Under the pieces are notes generated by a model. It was given only the letters and a program-made list of their open reading frames with translations. It was not told where the DNA came from and did not search any database. A DNA stretch of 64,000 nucleotides from DATFTE01 sp963840665 (GTDB lineage Bacteria > Acidobacteriota > Terriglobia > Terriglobales > Acidobacteriaceae). The stretch spans positions 184,681-248,680 of the forward strand of contig CAWIZO010000004.1 in assembly GCA_963840665.1 (NCBI GenBank). Reading direction: 5' to 3'. Both the position numbers and the translations under genes were made by a program. Within the stretch, counting starts at the first letter, position 1. Each line of letters begins with the position of its first letter. Below, piece after piece: positions 42,945 through 51,954 of this stretch.

Positions 42945-44089
42945 ATGAATACCCACAACACGACTCGGGAACTTGCCCCTTCAGTTCCATTGCTAAAGTT
43001 CATCGCATACTTCTTGCGATTGGGAACCGTGGGATTTGGTGGTCCTATCGCGCTTGCCGGCACATGCAGCAGGACTTGGTGGACGAGCGCGGATGGATCA
43101 CGAAAGAAGACTATGTTGAAGGACTGGCACTAGCGCAGTTGGCGCCGGGTCCGCTGGCGGCGCAACTCGCCATCTATCTCGGCTATCTCCGTGCCGGGAT
43201 AGTGGGGGCCACGCTGGTGGGCGTCGCTTTCGTCTTGCCCTCGTTTCTGATGGTGTTGGCGCTCTCCACTGCGTACGTCCGCTATGGCGGTCTTAGCTGG
43301 ATGCAGGGAATGTTTTATGGCATCGGCGCCGCCGTCATCGGCATCATCACCCGCTCCGCTTTCAAGCTCACTCGCGTCACTTTGCAACGAGACAAACTGT
43401 TGTGGGCCATCTTTCTGGTGCTCGCGTTTACAACTGCATGGACTTCACGCGAGATTATTTGGCTGGTTTTGCTAGGGGGAGTTCTGGTGTTAGCGGTGAA
43501 GGGTTGGTCGCTTCGCGTGAACCGTCAGAAGGCAGCTGCAGTGTTCTTCACGGGAATGTCCATTTCATGGAACGGACCACTGTGGGAGATTTTTGGTTAT
43601 TTCGCAAAGGCCGGCATGTTCGTCTTTGGGAGTGGCCTGGCGATCATTCCATTTCTGTATGGTGGCGTGGTGCAAGGTCACCATTGGCTCAATGACCATC
43701 AATTTGTTGACGCAGTCGCCGTGGCGATGATTACGCCAGGGCCAGTGGTCATCACGGTGGCCTTCATCGGATATCTGGTAGCCGGCGTCGGGGGCGCTAC
43801 GTCCGCGGCCTTGGGAGTGTTTTTGCCGGTGTGGGCTGTTGTAGTTCTGCTGGCGCCATCGTACAAACGTTGGGCAAAAAATCCACAGATCAGAGCCTTC
43901 GTTTCCGGTGTAACCGCGGCGGCGACCGGCGCAATTGCCGGCTCGGTAGTCGTGCTGGCGAGGCGTTCTATTTACGACGTACCGACGGCAGCCATCGCAT
44001 TGTTGAGTTTGGCGGTACTGGTCAAGTGGAAAGTCCCCGAGCCGGCGATCATCGCGGCGGCAGCCGTCGCCGGTTTAGCATTGAAGTAG
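42945..44089 (+). pseudogene. chrA: Chromate transporter ChrA family, one frameshift
   Basis: The N-terminus reads from ATG 42945 (FIAYFLRLGTVGFGGPIALA). Near 43060 a single base is missing and the family continues in another frame (HMQQDLVDERGWITKEDYVE, GLALAQLAPGPLAAQLAIYL) to the stop at 44089. Both halves of the ChrA duplication are present; the second begins FGYFAKAGMFVFGSGLAIIP with MITPGPVVITVAFIGY. Corrected length ~381 aa, normal for ChrA, which exports chromate in exchange for a proton or anion. Probably a sequence error rather than a dead gene because nothing else is decayed. Confidence 0.85.
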
Positions 44090-44199
44090 TCGTGGTTGCG
44101 CGGTACGACCCTTGGTTTGCCGCGATCTCCGTTTGCCGTTGACAGTACTCGACAAGTGAGCGAAACTCCGGCCATTACCTCTTTCCATCTGAGTGGTTC

Positions 44200-45207
44200 A
44201 TGGATCGCTACTCCATTCTCGCTTCCCAAGATGCCTCCGGGCCACAGCCGGTTCCTGTGAAAACGGAAACTGCCGAAGTGTCTAAGGCTGCGGAACCTTT
44301 GCGCTTTCCTGGTGACGACGGTGGCCGGTCGCTTTCGGAAATGGCTCAGCGCGATCTGACTGCCGCGCTGCAGTTGCTGGCGGAACGCGCACAATACATT
44401 ACCGGAGCGTCTGGCGCTGCCATCGCTCTGCGGGATGCGGGCGAAATGATTTGCCGGGCCAGCGCGGGCACTTCGGCGCCAGAGCTTGGAGCGCATCTGC
44501 AGGTTGACTCTGGGCTTTCCGGAGAAAGCGTACGCACTAAACAGATTCTGCGTTGCGATGATGCGGAAAGCGATCCGCGGGTGAATCGCGAGAGCTGCCG
44601 CGCGCTCGACATCGCGTCTGTGATGGTGATGCCGCTGATCCGGGAGCCGGAAGTCGTCGGCGTGTTCGAACTGTTTTCGGGAAGAGTGAATGCCTTTGAA
44701 GAGCGCGATACGCTTGCCCTGCAGCGCATAGCAGAAATGATTTTGACGGCTGTCGATCATGCGGAGGCGGCCGAGCGCGCGGAGAAGGAAATCTCCTCAG
44801 AAATCAAGGACCCTGAGGTCGTAGTGGAGACCGTCGCAAAGAGCGAAGCTCCCGCGAAGCTAGCTGCGAAGGCTCCGGCTCAGAGTGAAGCCAAGACCGT
44901 TCCGCTGACTTCGGGCGCGAGCGCAGCCCCCGATGTCCCAACCCCGCTCTCCCCGCCAGAGCGCATCATCATCCACAAGTGTTCCCGGTGCGGGTTCCCG
45001 GTTTCTGAGGGACGGCTGCTGTGTATCGATTGTGAAGCGGCTGAAGCGAGAGAAGGAAAGCCGGCCGTTGCGCCTCTACAAAATGACGCCTTCGTGCCTC
45101 AATTCGGAGGAGCCGGGGAAGAGAGTTGGCTGCGCTCCCATTGGTATGTGATGGCGATTGCGGTGGTAGCAGCGATTGTGGTCGGCGTGCTGTTGCGTCT
45201 CCACTAG
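44200..45207 (+). CDS. GAF-domain protein with zinc ribbon and C-terminal membrane helix
   Basis: 335 aa. GAF domain at residues ~50-185 (LLAERAQYITGASGAAIALR, VMVMPLIREPEVVGVFELFS), then an Ala/Glu/Pro-rich linker, a zinc ribbon near 265 (CSRCGFPVSEGRLLCIDCE: two CxxC pairs), and a tail anchor (WYVMAIAVVAAIVVGVLL). A cytoplasmic small-molecule sensor attached to the membrane is predicted; no output domain such as kinase or cyclase is visible. Single gene between chrA and a terminator. Confidence 0.78.
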   Translation: MDRYSILASQDASGPQPVPVKTETAEVSKAAEPLRFPGDDGGRSLSEMAQRDLTAALQLLAERAQYITGASGAAIALRDAGEMICRASAGTSAPELGAHLQVDSGLSGESVRTKQILRCDDAESDPRVNRESCRALDIASVMVMPLIREPEVVGVFELFSGRVNAFEERDTLALQRIAEMILTAVDHAEAAERAEKEISSEIKDPEVVVETVAKSEAPAKLAAKAPAQSEAKTVPLTSGASAAPDVPTPLSPPERIIIHKCSRCGFPVSEGRLLCIDCEAAEAREGKPAVAPLQNDAFVPQFGGAGEESWLRSHWYVMAIAVVAAIVVGVLLRLH

Positions 45208-45224
45208 TCACAAATAAATTGAAC

Positions 45225-45264
45225 CGGGCCTCGGCGGCGTGATTCCGAGGCCCGTTCTGTGTTT
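45225..45264. terminator. Bidirectional terminator between convergent genes
   Basis: Perfect 10-bp CGGGCCTCGG / CCGAGGCCCG stem with a ~10-nt loop, T-rich on the right (TTCTGTGTTT) and A-rich on the left (CAAATAAATT), suited to both strands. Confidence 0.75.
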
Positions 45265-45277
45265 GACGCAATCCCGC

Positions 45278-45802
45278 TCAGGCATTGACTGAAACACTGC
45301 CTGCGGTAGAAGTCCCCGTGGTAGCGGACAGCCCGTTCGTCTGCGCAAATTGTTGTAAGTCCTGCTGCAGCGTGGCATAGGTCTGCTTCGCTTGAGAAGA
45401 ACTGCCCGTTTGCACTTCCTGACCGAGCTGCTGCAGAAGCTGTTCGATGGTGTTTTCGCCGCCTCCTCCGCTTCCACCATGGTGGTGGCGCATGTGGGCG
45501 GCGCGATTCTGAAACGCCTGCTGAATGGTGGAGTAGTCCTGCTGGGCGGCGGAAGTATTGCCGGACTGCAGGTCGGTAGAGAGCTGGTTGAACGCCTGCG
45601 TGATCGGACTGGAATTGTCGCTCGACGCTGGACGCAATTTCTCGAGCGAAGCCAGATCTGACTGGGCGGCGGTGAGGTTGCCAGACTTTATGTCCTGGCC
45701 GAGTTGCAGGAAATCCTGCTGGAACTGGGTTTTGGTGTGATTGCTGTTTATGCCTTGCGATGCGTAATTGAACAAACTACTGGCGATGCCCGCAACTGAC
45801 AT
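45278..45802 (-). CDS. Glutamine-rich protein with three internal repeats
   Basis: 174 aa from the ATG at 45802 (AAGGAG upstream). Three ~45-residue units share the pattern F-x-Q-L-x2-D-(I/L)-x-SG-x3-AA-Q-x-D: QQDFLQLGQDIKSGNLTAAQ, AFNQLSTDLQSGNTSAAQQD and LLQQLGQEVQTGSSSQAKQT. A His/Gly-rich piece (MRHHHGGSGGGG) separates units 2 and 3. No signal peptide or membrane helix. Family name not recognised; similar repeat proteins occur in acidobacteria as far as I recall. Likely helical hairpins. Confidence 0.75.
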   Translation of the reverse strand: MSVAGIASSLFNYASQGINSNHTKTQFQQDFLQLGQDIKSGNLTAAQSDLASLEKLRPASSDNSSPITQAFNQLSTDLQSGNTSAAQQDYSTIQQAFQNRAAHMRHHHGGSGGGGENTIEQLLQQLGQEVQTGSSSQAKQTYATLQQDLQQFAQTNGLSATTGTSTAGSVSVNA

Positions 45803-46021
45803 TGATTTTCTCCTTTTCTGACGAAGACGTCTCGGCCTCCGCAATCATGCAGGCAAGTGGGTGGCCATTTGGAAATCCGCTGATTTCACAGGTTTCCGCG
45901 ATTTGGAAATCCGTCAACTAGGCAAAGACAACCCGGTTCGATGGAGAAGGTTTGCCGGGTCGCGAAGGAGTCGAAGTGAAGTAGGCGAGAGCTGCCGCGA
46001 GATGCTAAACTCTCAGTCTTT

Positions 46022-48013
46022 ATGCGGGTTTCCCGGGCTCATCTCTTCGTCTTCATCCTGCTGGGCGTCACACTTCTCGTTCCGGTTGCGAGCAGTGAGG
46101 CCTTCGCCGCGAACTCCCCCAAGCCGAAACCCGCTCGGCCGAACGTGATTCTGATCACCATCGACACCACGCGTGCCGACCGTATGGGCTTCTTAGGCTC
46201 CGATCGCGGCCTGACTCCGAACCTCGACGCGCTCGCGAAGCAAGGCGTCGTGTTCACCCGCGCATACTCGCATGTTCCTTTGACTTCGCCGTCGCACGCG
46301 ACGATCCTCACGGGCACGTACCCGCAGTTCAATCACGTCAGCGATTTGGGCGATGCGATTGGGAAAGATATTCCCTACCTTCCGGCCATTCTTCATCAGA
46401 ACGGATATCTCACGGCTGCCTTTGTCGGCGGCGCCGTGCTCGATCCGAAAGGCGCTGCGCCCGGATTTGACCGCGGATTCGACAGCTTCGATGCCGGCTT
46501 CCATGAGCAATCTCCCGGGGAGAGCCGCTACGACAGCATTGAACGCCGGGCCAGTGTGGTCATCGATCATGCCACCGCGTGGCTGGTGAAGCACCCGAGG
46601 CGCCCCATATTTCTGTGGGTGCATCTGTATGACCCCCATGATCCATACGATCCGCCCGAGCCTTACAAGACAAAGTATGCGGCTAACCCGTATGACGGAG
46701 AGATCGCGTACACGGATGCGAATGTAGGACGCCTGCTCGATGCCCTGCGCAAGCGCGCCATCTTCGACAATTCCCTGATTGCCGTCATGGCCGATCACGG
46801 CGAGGCCTTCGGAGAACACGGCGAGCGCGAGCATGGAGTTTTTCTTTACGATGAGACAATTCACGTGCCGCTGCTGCTCAAACTTCCCGCGCAGCGCAAT
46901 GCGGGTACTCGTGTGGAGGAACGCGCCGGGTTGGCCGACGTGGCTCCCACGATTTTGCAGACTCTGAAAATTCCGGCTCCCTCGCAGATGCAGGGGACGT
47001 CGTTAAATCCCGCAGTCGCTCACGCGCCCGAAGCGGCAGACCGTTCCATCTACGCCGAATCGGAGTACGCGCATATCGCTTACGGATGGGCCGTGCTCAG
47101 ATCGTGGCGTACGGGAAAATATCTCTACGTGCAGGCGCCGAAGCGCGAACTTTACGATCAGACCAGCGATCCAGGAGCATTGAAGAACCTTGCGCCCGAA
47201 GCAGCGGCCGTTGCCGACACCCTGGCGTCGCAGCTCGACAACTTCCACAGCAAGACCAGCGCGGCGGTCATCGCCAAGGCAGCGATCGATCCGAAAGCTG
47301 CCGACAACCTTCGAGCTCTGGGTTATGTGAGTTCGGAAGGCGCTCCGGCGGAAGACAAGAGCAAGCCGGCCATTGATCCCAAAGATCACATTGAAGTCGC
47401 GAACCTGATGCATGAGGGGCTGATCGATATCGAAGAGCAGCGCTTTCCTGACGCGATCGCGAAGTTGCGCAAAGCGGTCGAAGAGGGCCCCAATTTCGGC
47501 ATGGTCTATCTGGAGTTAGGAAATGCGCTGCTGCAAGGCAGGCAGCCTGCCGATGCGATTCCGGTGCTGCGCAAAGCAACAGAGTTGATGCCCGACGCTG
47601 GCCCCGCGCACGCGCGACTCGGGCTCGCCTTAATGTCCACCAAGGACTGGTCGGGCGCGATTACCGAGTTCAAAGCTGCGCTCGCTCACAAGGAAGATAC
47701 GGCGGACTTGCACCTGAATCTTGGAATCGCGCTGGCGCGAAACAGCCGCATCTTCGACGCTGAGCCTGAGTTGGAAACCGCGGTAAAGATGGATCCGGCA
47801 AGCTTCCGAGCGAATCTCGAGGCGGGGCGCATTCTGGGCATGCAGAACAAGTTCGACGCGGCTCTTCCTTACCTGCAGCAAGCGGTGCTGCTGAATCCGA
47901 ACTCGCAGGATGCGCACCATTTTCTGTCGAACGTCTATCGCAAGCTTGGCAAAGAGGATGAAGCCGATCACGAGCAGGATGAGGTGGATCGGTTGAAAGA
48001 AGCTAGGCAATAA
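46022..48013 (+). CDS. Sulfatase-fold hydrolase fused to TPR repeats
   Basis: 663 aa. Signal peptide to ~residue 30. Alkaline-phosphatase-superfamily sulfatase domain at ~40-440: NVILITIDTTRADRMGFLGS (metal Asp), HVPLTSPSHATILTGTYPQF with Ser/Thr at the nucleophile place (T88 S89 P90 S91, not the C-x-P-S-R formylglycine motif), VHLYDPHDPYDPP and VMADHGEAFGEHGEREHG. Five or so TPRs follow (residues ~465-660). Without C-x-P-S-R it is more likely a phospho- or phosphonate-type transferase/hydrolase, or an unmodified sulfatase. Substrate unknown. Location: periplasm. Confidence 0.87.
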   Translation: MRVSRAHLFVFILLGVTLLVPVASSEAFAANSPKPKPARPNVILITIDTTRADRMGFLGSDRGLTPNLDALAKQGVVFTRAYSHVPLTSPSHATILTGTYPQFNHVSDLGDAIGKDIPYLPAILHQNGYLTAAFVGGAVLDPKGAAPGFDRGFDSFDAGFHEQSPGESRYDSIERRASVVIDHATAWLVKHPRRPIFLWVHLYDPHDPYDPPEPYKTKYAANPYDGEIAYTDANVGRLLDALRKRAIFDNSLIAVMADHGEAFGEHGEREHGVFLYDETIHVPLLLKLPAQRNAGTRVEERAGLADVAPTILQTLKIPAPSQMQGTSLNPAVAHAPEAADRSIYAESEYAHIAYGWAVLRSWRTGKYLYVQAPKRELYDQTSDPGALKNLAPEAAAVADTLASQLDNFHSKTSAAVIAKAAIDPKAADNLRALGYVSSEGAPAEDKSKPAIDPKDHIEVANLMHEGLIDIEEQRFPDAIAKLRKAVEEGPNFGMVYLELGNALLQGRQPADAIPVLRKATELMPDAGPAHARLGLALMSTKDWSGAITEFKAALAHKEDTADLHLNLGIALARNSRIFDAEPELETAVKMDPASFRANLEAGRILGMQNKFDAALPYLQQAVLLNPNSQDAHHFLSNVYRKLGKEDEADHEQDEVDRLKEARQ

Positions 48014-48031
48014 ACGCGCACGAAACCTCTC

Positions 48032-48577
48032 ATGATTCCGGCCGGCTACATGGCGAAGCGCCTCTATCAGAAACCAGACTATCTCAAGGCCGAACAGGTT
48101 AGGGACATCTACTCTGTTAGCGGCTGTGTCTCGTCAGACTTCGCCGATTACATCCCTCGCTGGAAGCACAATGGCTATTGGCTCTTCGATTCCCCAGAAA
48201 TTATTCGCGAGGTTGCGATCGCTGAATCGGCCACGCTGGAGGGAACATTACTGTTTTTTTACGAAGTCTACGAACAGCAATTCGACGGGGAGCGCTGGCA
48301 CGCATTCTCACCACAACCGTTCCCAACGAGCATCGTTATCCCCCAGACAAAACATATCGAAGGGTTCGACATTGTGACGTTTTATGCGGGAACTTCGCCC
48401 GAATGTTCTCCTCTTTCGTGCAATGGGATGGCAAGAGAAATCCCGACCAATGAACACTGTCTCATTGATTCCTTTGAAGAAGCCAAAGCTGCACTCGTAC
48501 GGGGCGACTTCAAGAACGCTGAACCGGGTCCATACCGGATCTTCGCAGTCTACTCCGTCGACTCCCCATGGCCCTGA
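48032..48577 (+). CDS. Hypothetical protein
   Basis: 181 aa, soluble, no signal. Pieces such as DFADYIPRWKHNGYWLFDSP and GTLLFFYEVYEQQFDGERWH look protein-like, and codon use fits the window. No family recognised. A second in-frame ATG at 48050 could be the start. The 3' end overlaps ruvX on the other strand by 28 bases. Confidence 0.6.
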   Translation: MIPAGYMAKRLYQKPDYLKAEQVRDIYSVSGCVSSDFADYIPRWKHNGYWLFDSPEIIREVAIAESATLEGTLLFFYEVYEQQFDGERWHAFSPQPFPTSIVIPQTKHIEGFDIVTFYAGTSPECSPLSCNGMAREIPTNEHCLIDSFEEAKAALVRGDFKNAEPGPYRIFAVYSVDSPWP

Positions 48578-49038
48578 TTGTCCCCGCTCCCCCGGCTGTC
48601 CATAAACGACTGCAGAATCAGCACCGCTGCCATCTGATCGACGACCTGTCCGCGACGCTTGATCGACATCTCGGTCTCGCGAAGCAGGCGGTTTGCCTGA
48701 GCGGAGGTCAGGCGCTCATCCCATAGGTGGACCGGCAATTGAAAACGTTTGCGCAACTCCTCCGCGAAAAGCTGCATCTTCTCTGCCTGCGTGCCTTCCA
48801 GTCCGCTCATGCGTAAGGGCAGTCCTACGACAATTTGCGTGACTCCATATTCGCGAACGATTTTCTCCAGCTTCTCGAAGTCGAGGCGTTTGTTCTGACG
48901 ATGAAGGGTGTCGAGTCCTTGCGCGGTGATGCCTAAAGGGTCGGAAATCGCGATCCCGATTCTCCTGGACCCCACGTCGAGGCCAAGCATGCGCGGGTGA
49001 TCGGGGCTGGCGAGAGATCCGGTTGCGTCGGAGGGCAC
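48550..49038 (-). CDS. ruvX: Putative pre-16S rRNA nuclease YqgF/RuvX
   Basis: 162 aa. RNase H-like motifs: MLGLDVGSRRIGIAISDPLG with the first catalytic Asp, VTQIVVGLPLRMSG, LPVHLWDERLTSAQANRLL and the late DQMAAVLILQSFMDSR. It trims the 5' end of 16S rRNA precursors in E. coli. It is divergent from the transport gene at 49085. Confidence 0.92.
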   Translation of the reverse strand: MPSDATGSLASPDHPRMLGLDVGSRRIGIAISDPLGITAQGLDTLHRQNKRLDFEKLEKIVREYGVTQIVVGLPLRMSGLEGTQAEKMQLFAEELRKRFQLPVHLWDERLTSAQANRLLRETEMSIKRRGQVVDQMAAVLILQSFMDSRGSGDNQGHGESTE

Positions 49039-49084
49039 CTCAGGATTATATGGCCCAGACGTGGCGGGGAAAGTAGACTACGAT

Positions 49085-50167
49085 ATGCCCATGGCAACCC
49101 AGAATGCCGAGCTTCAACCGCAGGATGCAGTGCTGGGCGCGGCTCCCTCAGAGCCCGCCAAGCGGCACTGGGCTTTGAACCTGCTCGGCATCGTGTTGAT
49201 CCTCGGTCTTTGCTACTGGGGAGAAACCGTGTTGGCGGTCGTGCTGGTCTCGGTGCTGCTAGCCTTTATTCTCGCGCCAGTGGTAGACGTGCTGATGCGG
49301 TTGCGGCTGCCGCGCAGCGTGGCTTCAGGTTTTGCGGTGCTCATGTTGATGGCTGCTATCGGCGTAGTGGTTTATTACTCCGCCAACCAGGCCTCGAGCT
49401 TTCTGCAGGATCTGCCCAAATATAGCGGGAAGATCCGCCAGGAGATCACGCACTTCCGCAAGCAGGCGCAGAGTCTCGAAGCTTTGAACGAAGGGCCGGA
49501 GAAGGGAGTGGTCAACGTTCATCCCACGCAGGATTGGACGGAGGTTCTGACCCGCGGAGTGGGCTCGGCCAGCGGCGCAATTCTTGCCGCGTCTTTCATT
49601 CCGTTCCTGGTCTATTTCATGTTGAGCTGGCAGCAACACGTGCGCTCGGCCACCGTCATGCTCTTTCCCATGGATAACCGGCACACAGCCTACGTCACTC
49701 TGGGATTGATCTCGCAGATGATTCGAAGTTTCATGGTGGGCAATCTGCTCATTGGGCTGTTGATCGGATTTGCCAGCACGATCGTGTTTGGAATTCTGGG
49801 AATTCCCTTCTTTTACTTTGTAGGATTCATCAGCGGATTTCTCAGCCTCATCCCTTACATGGGGATCGTGCTGGCGCTGGCGCCTCCCGTGTTTCTCGGG
49901 GTTGGCCATCTTGCCTCACAAGACTTCTTTTATGTCATCGTCACCGTGTTGGGGTTGCACGTGATCGCGGTCAACATTCTTTACCCCAAGGTCTTAGGAA
50001 ATCGTCTGCAATTGAATCCCCTGGCCGTGACCATGTCAGCCCTGGTGTGGGCCGTACTCTGGGGAGCGATTGGCTTGCTGCTCGCCGTCCCCATCACCGC
50101 CGCAACCAAGATCATCTTCGACCACGTCGAATCGCTGAAGCCGTATGGGGCGTGGCTGGGGGAATAG
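49085..50167 (+). CDS. AI-2E family transporter (PF01594)
   Basis: 360 aa with about eight helices: LLGIVLILGLCYWGETVLAV, LLAFILAPVVDVLMRLRLPR, a ~65-residue loop, then LIGLLIGFASTIVFGILGIP, FFYFVGFISGFLSLIPYMGI and VNILYPKVLGNRLQLNPLAV. The family moves diverse small solutes out of the cell (PerM, YdiK, TqsA); the substrate is not predictable. The start is uncertain between 49085, 49091 and 49061. Confidence 0.85.
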   Translation: MPMATQNAELQPQDAVLGAAPSEPAKRHWALNLLGIVLILGLCYWGETVLAVVLVSVLLAFILAPVVDVLMRLRLPRSVASGFAVLMLMAAIGVVVYYSANQASSFLQDLPKYSGKIRQEITHFRKQAQSLEALNEGPEKGVVNVHPTQDWTEVLTRGVGSASGAILAASFIPFLVYFMLSWQQHVRSATVMLFPMDNRHTAYVTLGLISQMIRSFMVGNLLIGLLIGFASTIVFGILGIPFFYFVGFISGFLSLIPYMGIVLALAPPVFLGVGHLASQDFFYVIVTVLGLHVIAVNILYPKVLGNRLQLNPLAVTMSALVWAVLWGAIGLLLAVPITAATKIIFDHVESLKPYGAWLGE

Positions 50168-50296
50168 ATGGTCTTTAGTCGGTGGTTTTTAGTCGGTGGT
50201 CAACCGCCCCGCAAATCTCATCACCTGTGAATTGGTTGTTCGTCACTTCCTCGAAGCAATAAACGCGCAATGATGTCCGCTCAGCGGAGGTCCTCC
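50168..50296. other. Spacer with TAGTCGGTGGT direct repeats
   Basis: TTTAGTCGGTGG occurs twice at about 50174 and 50189, related to the GACCAACGACTA family of spacer repeats. GGAGG at ~50286 serves the next gene. Confidence 0.5.
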
Positions 50297-50698
50297 ATGA
50301 CCGGTTCCTACAAAGAATTACGGGTCTGGAAGCAAGCCATGCAGTTGGCGCTGGAGGTCTATCGGCAAACGCAAGGCTTCCCGAAACAAGAGCTTTATGG
50401 ACTAACCAACCAATTGCGCCGAGCCTCGGTTTCAGTGGCCAGCAATATTGCCGAGGGAAAGGGCAGATCGTCCGACAAGGAATTGATCTTATTTCTCCAT
50501 CATGCTCGCGGTTCTCTGCTTGAAGTAGAAACACAACTTCTGATCTCGAGCGAACTGGGCTACTTTGACAAAAACCTGGGATCGAACCTTCTCGGTCTGA
50601 CCGAGGATTTAGCGAAAGCGCTAAACGCTTTGATCAAAGCGCTGCGGGATATGAAAGAAGAGTCTCGCCGGGAACGAAGCGTGGAGGCGGCGGTGTGA
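50297..50698 (+). CDS. Four-helix bundle protein of the 23S rRNA IVS type
   Basis: 133 aa. Family marks: YKELRVWKQAMQLALEVYRQ, PKQELYGLTNQLRRASVSVA and SNIAEGKGRSSDKELILFLH. Members were first found in intervening sequences of 23S rRNA genes but are common elsewhere. The ATG at 50297 follows GGAGG. No rRNA is near. Role unknown. Flanked on both sides by GACCA/CGACTA spacer repeats. Confidence 0.88.
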   Translation: MTGSYKELRVWKQAMQLALEVYRQTQGFPKQELYGLTNQLRRASVSVASNIAEGKGRSSDKELILFLHHARGSLLEVETQLLISSELGYFDKNLGSNLLGLTEDLAKALNALIKALRDMKEESRRERSVEAAV

Positions 50699-50726
50699 CC
50701 AACGACCATTGACGAAGGACCAACGA

Positions 50727-51263
50727 CTACGCTTCAAATTCCGATGCTTCCGGGAATCTTAACTTGCTCTTTGACAGGGCGCGGGTGAGCATTTCTTCGA
50801 TCACCGGTTCATCGCAATTCTTGGCCATGGCCAGTTCACTGACCAGGAGGTAGCGCGCGCGTTCGAGCATCTTCTTTTCACGGAAAGAAAGAGGCTTTGA
50901 GGTATTCAACATCAGGAGGCTTTTGAGGACTGCGGCTACTTCCAGGAGCGATCCGGTTCGCATGCGTTCGGAATTTTCCTTGAAGCGGTATTTCCAGTCG
51001 GTATTGCTGTCACAGTCGCCGTCAGTGAGGTAGTCCACAATCTTCTGGATCTCGCCATTTTTCACCACTCGGCGGAGGCCGACGGTGTTGACGTTATGGA
51101 ACGGCACCATGACCTTCAGACTGCTGGATTTGATCTTGAGGAGATAGAACTTTTCCACCGTGGCGCCGATCGTCCGGCTGCTGATTTGTTCGATAACTCC
51201 TACGCCATGATTGGGATAGACGACCTTGTCACCGATGTGGAAACTGCCATCAGCACTAATCAT
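50727..51263 (-). CDS. CarD/CdnL-type transcriptional regulator
   Basis: 178 aa. N-terminal RNA polymerase-interacting domain: HIGDKVVYPNHGVGVIEQIS, then YLLKIKSSSLKVMVPFHNVN. C-terminal helical DNA-contact domain with REKKMLERARYLLVSELAMA. CarD proteins bind the beta subunit and stabilise open complexes at many promoters. Divergent from greA, another RNA polymerase partner. Confidence 0.92.
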   Translation of the reverse strand: MISADGSFHIGDKVVYPNHGVGVIEQISSRTIGATVEKFYLLKIKSSSLKVMVPFHNVNTVGLRRVVKNGEIQKIVDYLTDGDCDSNTDWKYRFKENSERMRTGSLLEVAAVLKSLLMLNTSKPLSFREKKMLERARYLLVSELAMAKNCDEPVIEEMLTRALSKSKLRFPEASEFEA

Positions 51264-51354
51264 GAAGGAACACCCACAAATACGCGGCAGGCCAGAAGAC
51301 GACTACTTACACTCATTTTAGCCCAAGCACCAGGGAAAGGCAATTAGAGCGGAC

Positions 51355-51455
51355 CTCTGCTTCAGACCTCAGATCTCGGACTTCAGATCTCAGTCAGAAG
51401 CCCCTCGATTTTGCTGAGGTCTGAGGTCCGAGGTCCAAGGTCCGCTTCAGAGGTT
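51355..51455. repeat. Inverted repeats of AGACCTCAGATCT type upstream of greA
   Basis: Left arm CTTCAGACCTCAGATCTCGG and right arm CTGAGGTCTGAGGTCCGAGG can pair over most of their length; the direct unit TTCAGATCTCAG also repeats. It lies between the divergent carD-like and greA genes. Confidence 0.6.
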
Positions 51456-51461
51456 TATAAT
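51456..51461 (+). promoter_or_regulatory. TATAAT -10 box close to the greA start
   Basis: A consensus TATAAT ends 10 bases before the greA ATG at 51472. If used, transcription would begin about 4 bases before the ATG, giving a nearly leaderless mRNA; no ribosome site is visible. No good -35. Confidence 0.5.
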
Positions 51462-51471
51462 CTCCAAAAGC

Positions 51472-51954
51472 ATGAGCACAGAAGCGATCAAGAAGAAGCT
51501 GCAGGATGAGATTGCCACTCTCGAGCACGAGCTGGCACACGAATTGCCCAAGGAATTGAAGAAGGCAGTCGCCCTCGGAGACCTTAGCGAGAACGCCGAA
51601 TATCACATGGCGAAACAGCGCCAGGAATTCGTCAAGGCGCGTCTCCGCCAGCTGGGCCGCCGCCTCGCCGACCTCTCGCTCATCAACATGAACAACATCC
51701 CCAAAGACAAAATTGGGCTGGGTTCGACGGTTAAGGTCTTCGATAACACCAAGAATGAGGAAATGGAATACCACCTGGTGACGAGTGAAGAGTCCGACTT
51801 CGCTTCGGGCAAGATTTCCACGACGTCGCCCATCGGGCGCGCGCTTCTCAATAAGAAAGTCGGAGACACCGTCACTGTGGTTTCTCCAAATGGAAACCGC
51901 GAGATGGAAGTCCTGAGCCTGGTCACCATTCATGACGAGGCAGCTGCAGGATGA
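51472..51954 (+). CDS. greA: Transcription elongation factor GreA
   Basis: 160 aa, normal length. N-terminal coiled coil with LGDLSENAEYHMAKQRQEFV carrying the two acidic catalytic residues (D and E of DLSENAEY), and the C-terminal FKBP-like domain (IGLGSTVKVFDNTKNEEMEY, SPIGRALLNKKVGDTVTV). It stimulates transcript cleavage in backtracked RNA polymerase. Overlaps the next gene by ATGA. Confidence 0.94.
   Translation: MSTEAIKKKLQDEIATLEHELAHELPKELKKAVALGDLSENAEYHMAKQRQEFVKARLRQLGRRLADLSLINMNNIPKDKIGLGSTVKVFDNTKNEEMEYHLVTSEESDFASGKISTTSPIGRALLNKKVGDTVTVVSPNGNREMEVLSLVTIHDEAAAG

Noticed and set aside
46039..46864. Open frames antisense to the sulfatase gene (97 and 223 codons)
   Set aside because: No recognisable domain and full overlap with a well-supported gene.
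50297..50698. A 23S rRNA intervening sequence
   Set aside because: The protein family is often found there, but no rRNA sequence flanks this copy.
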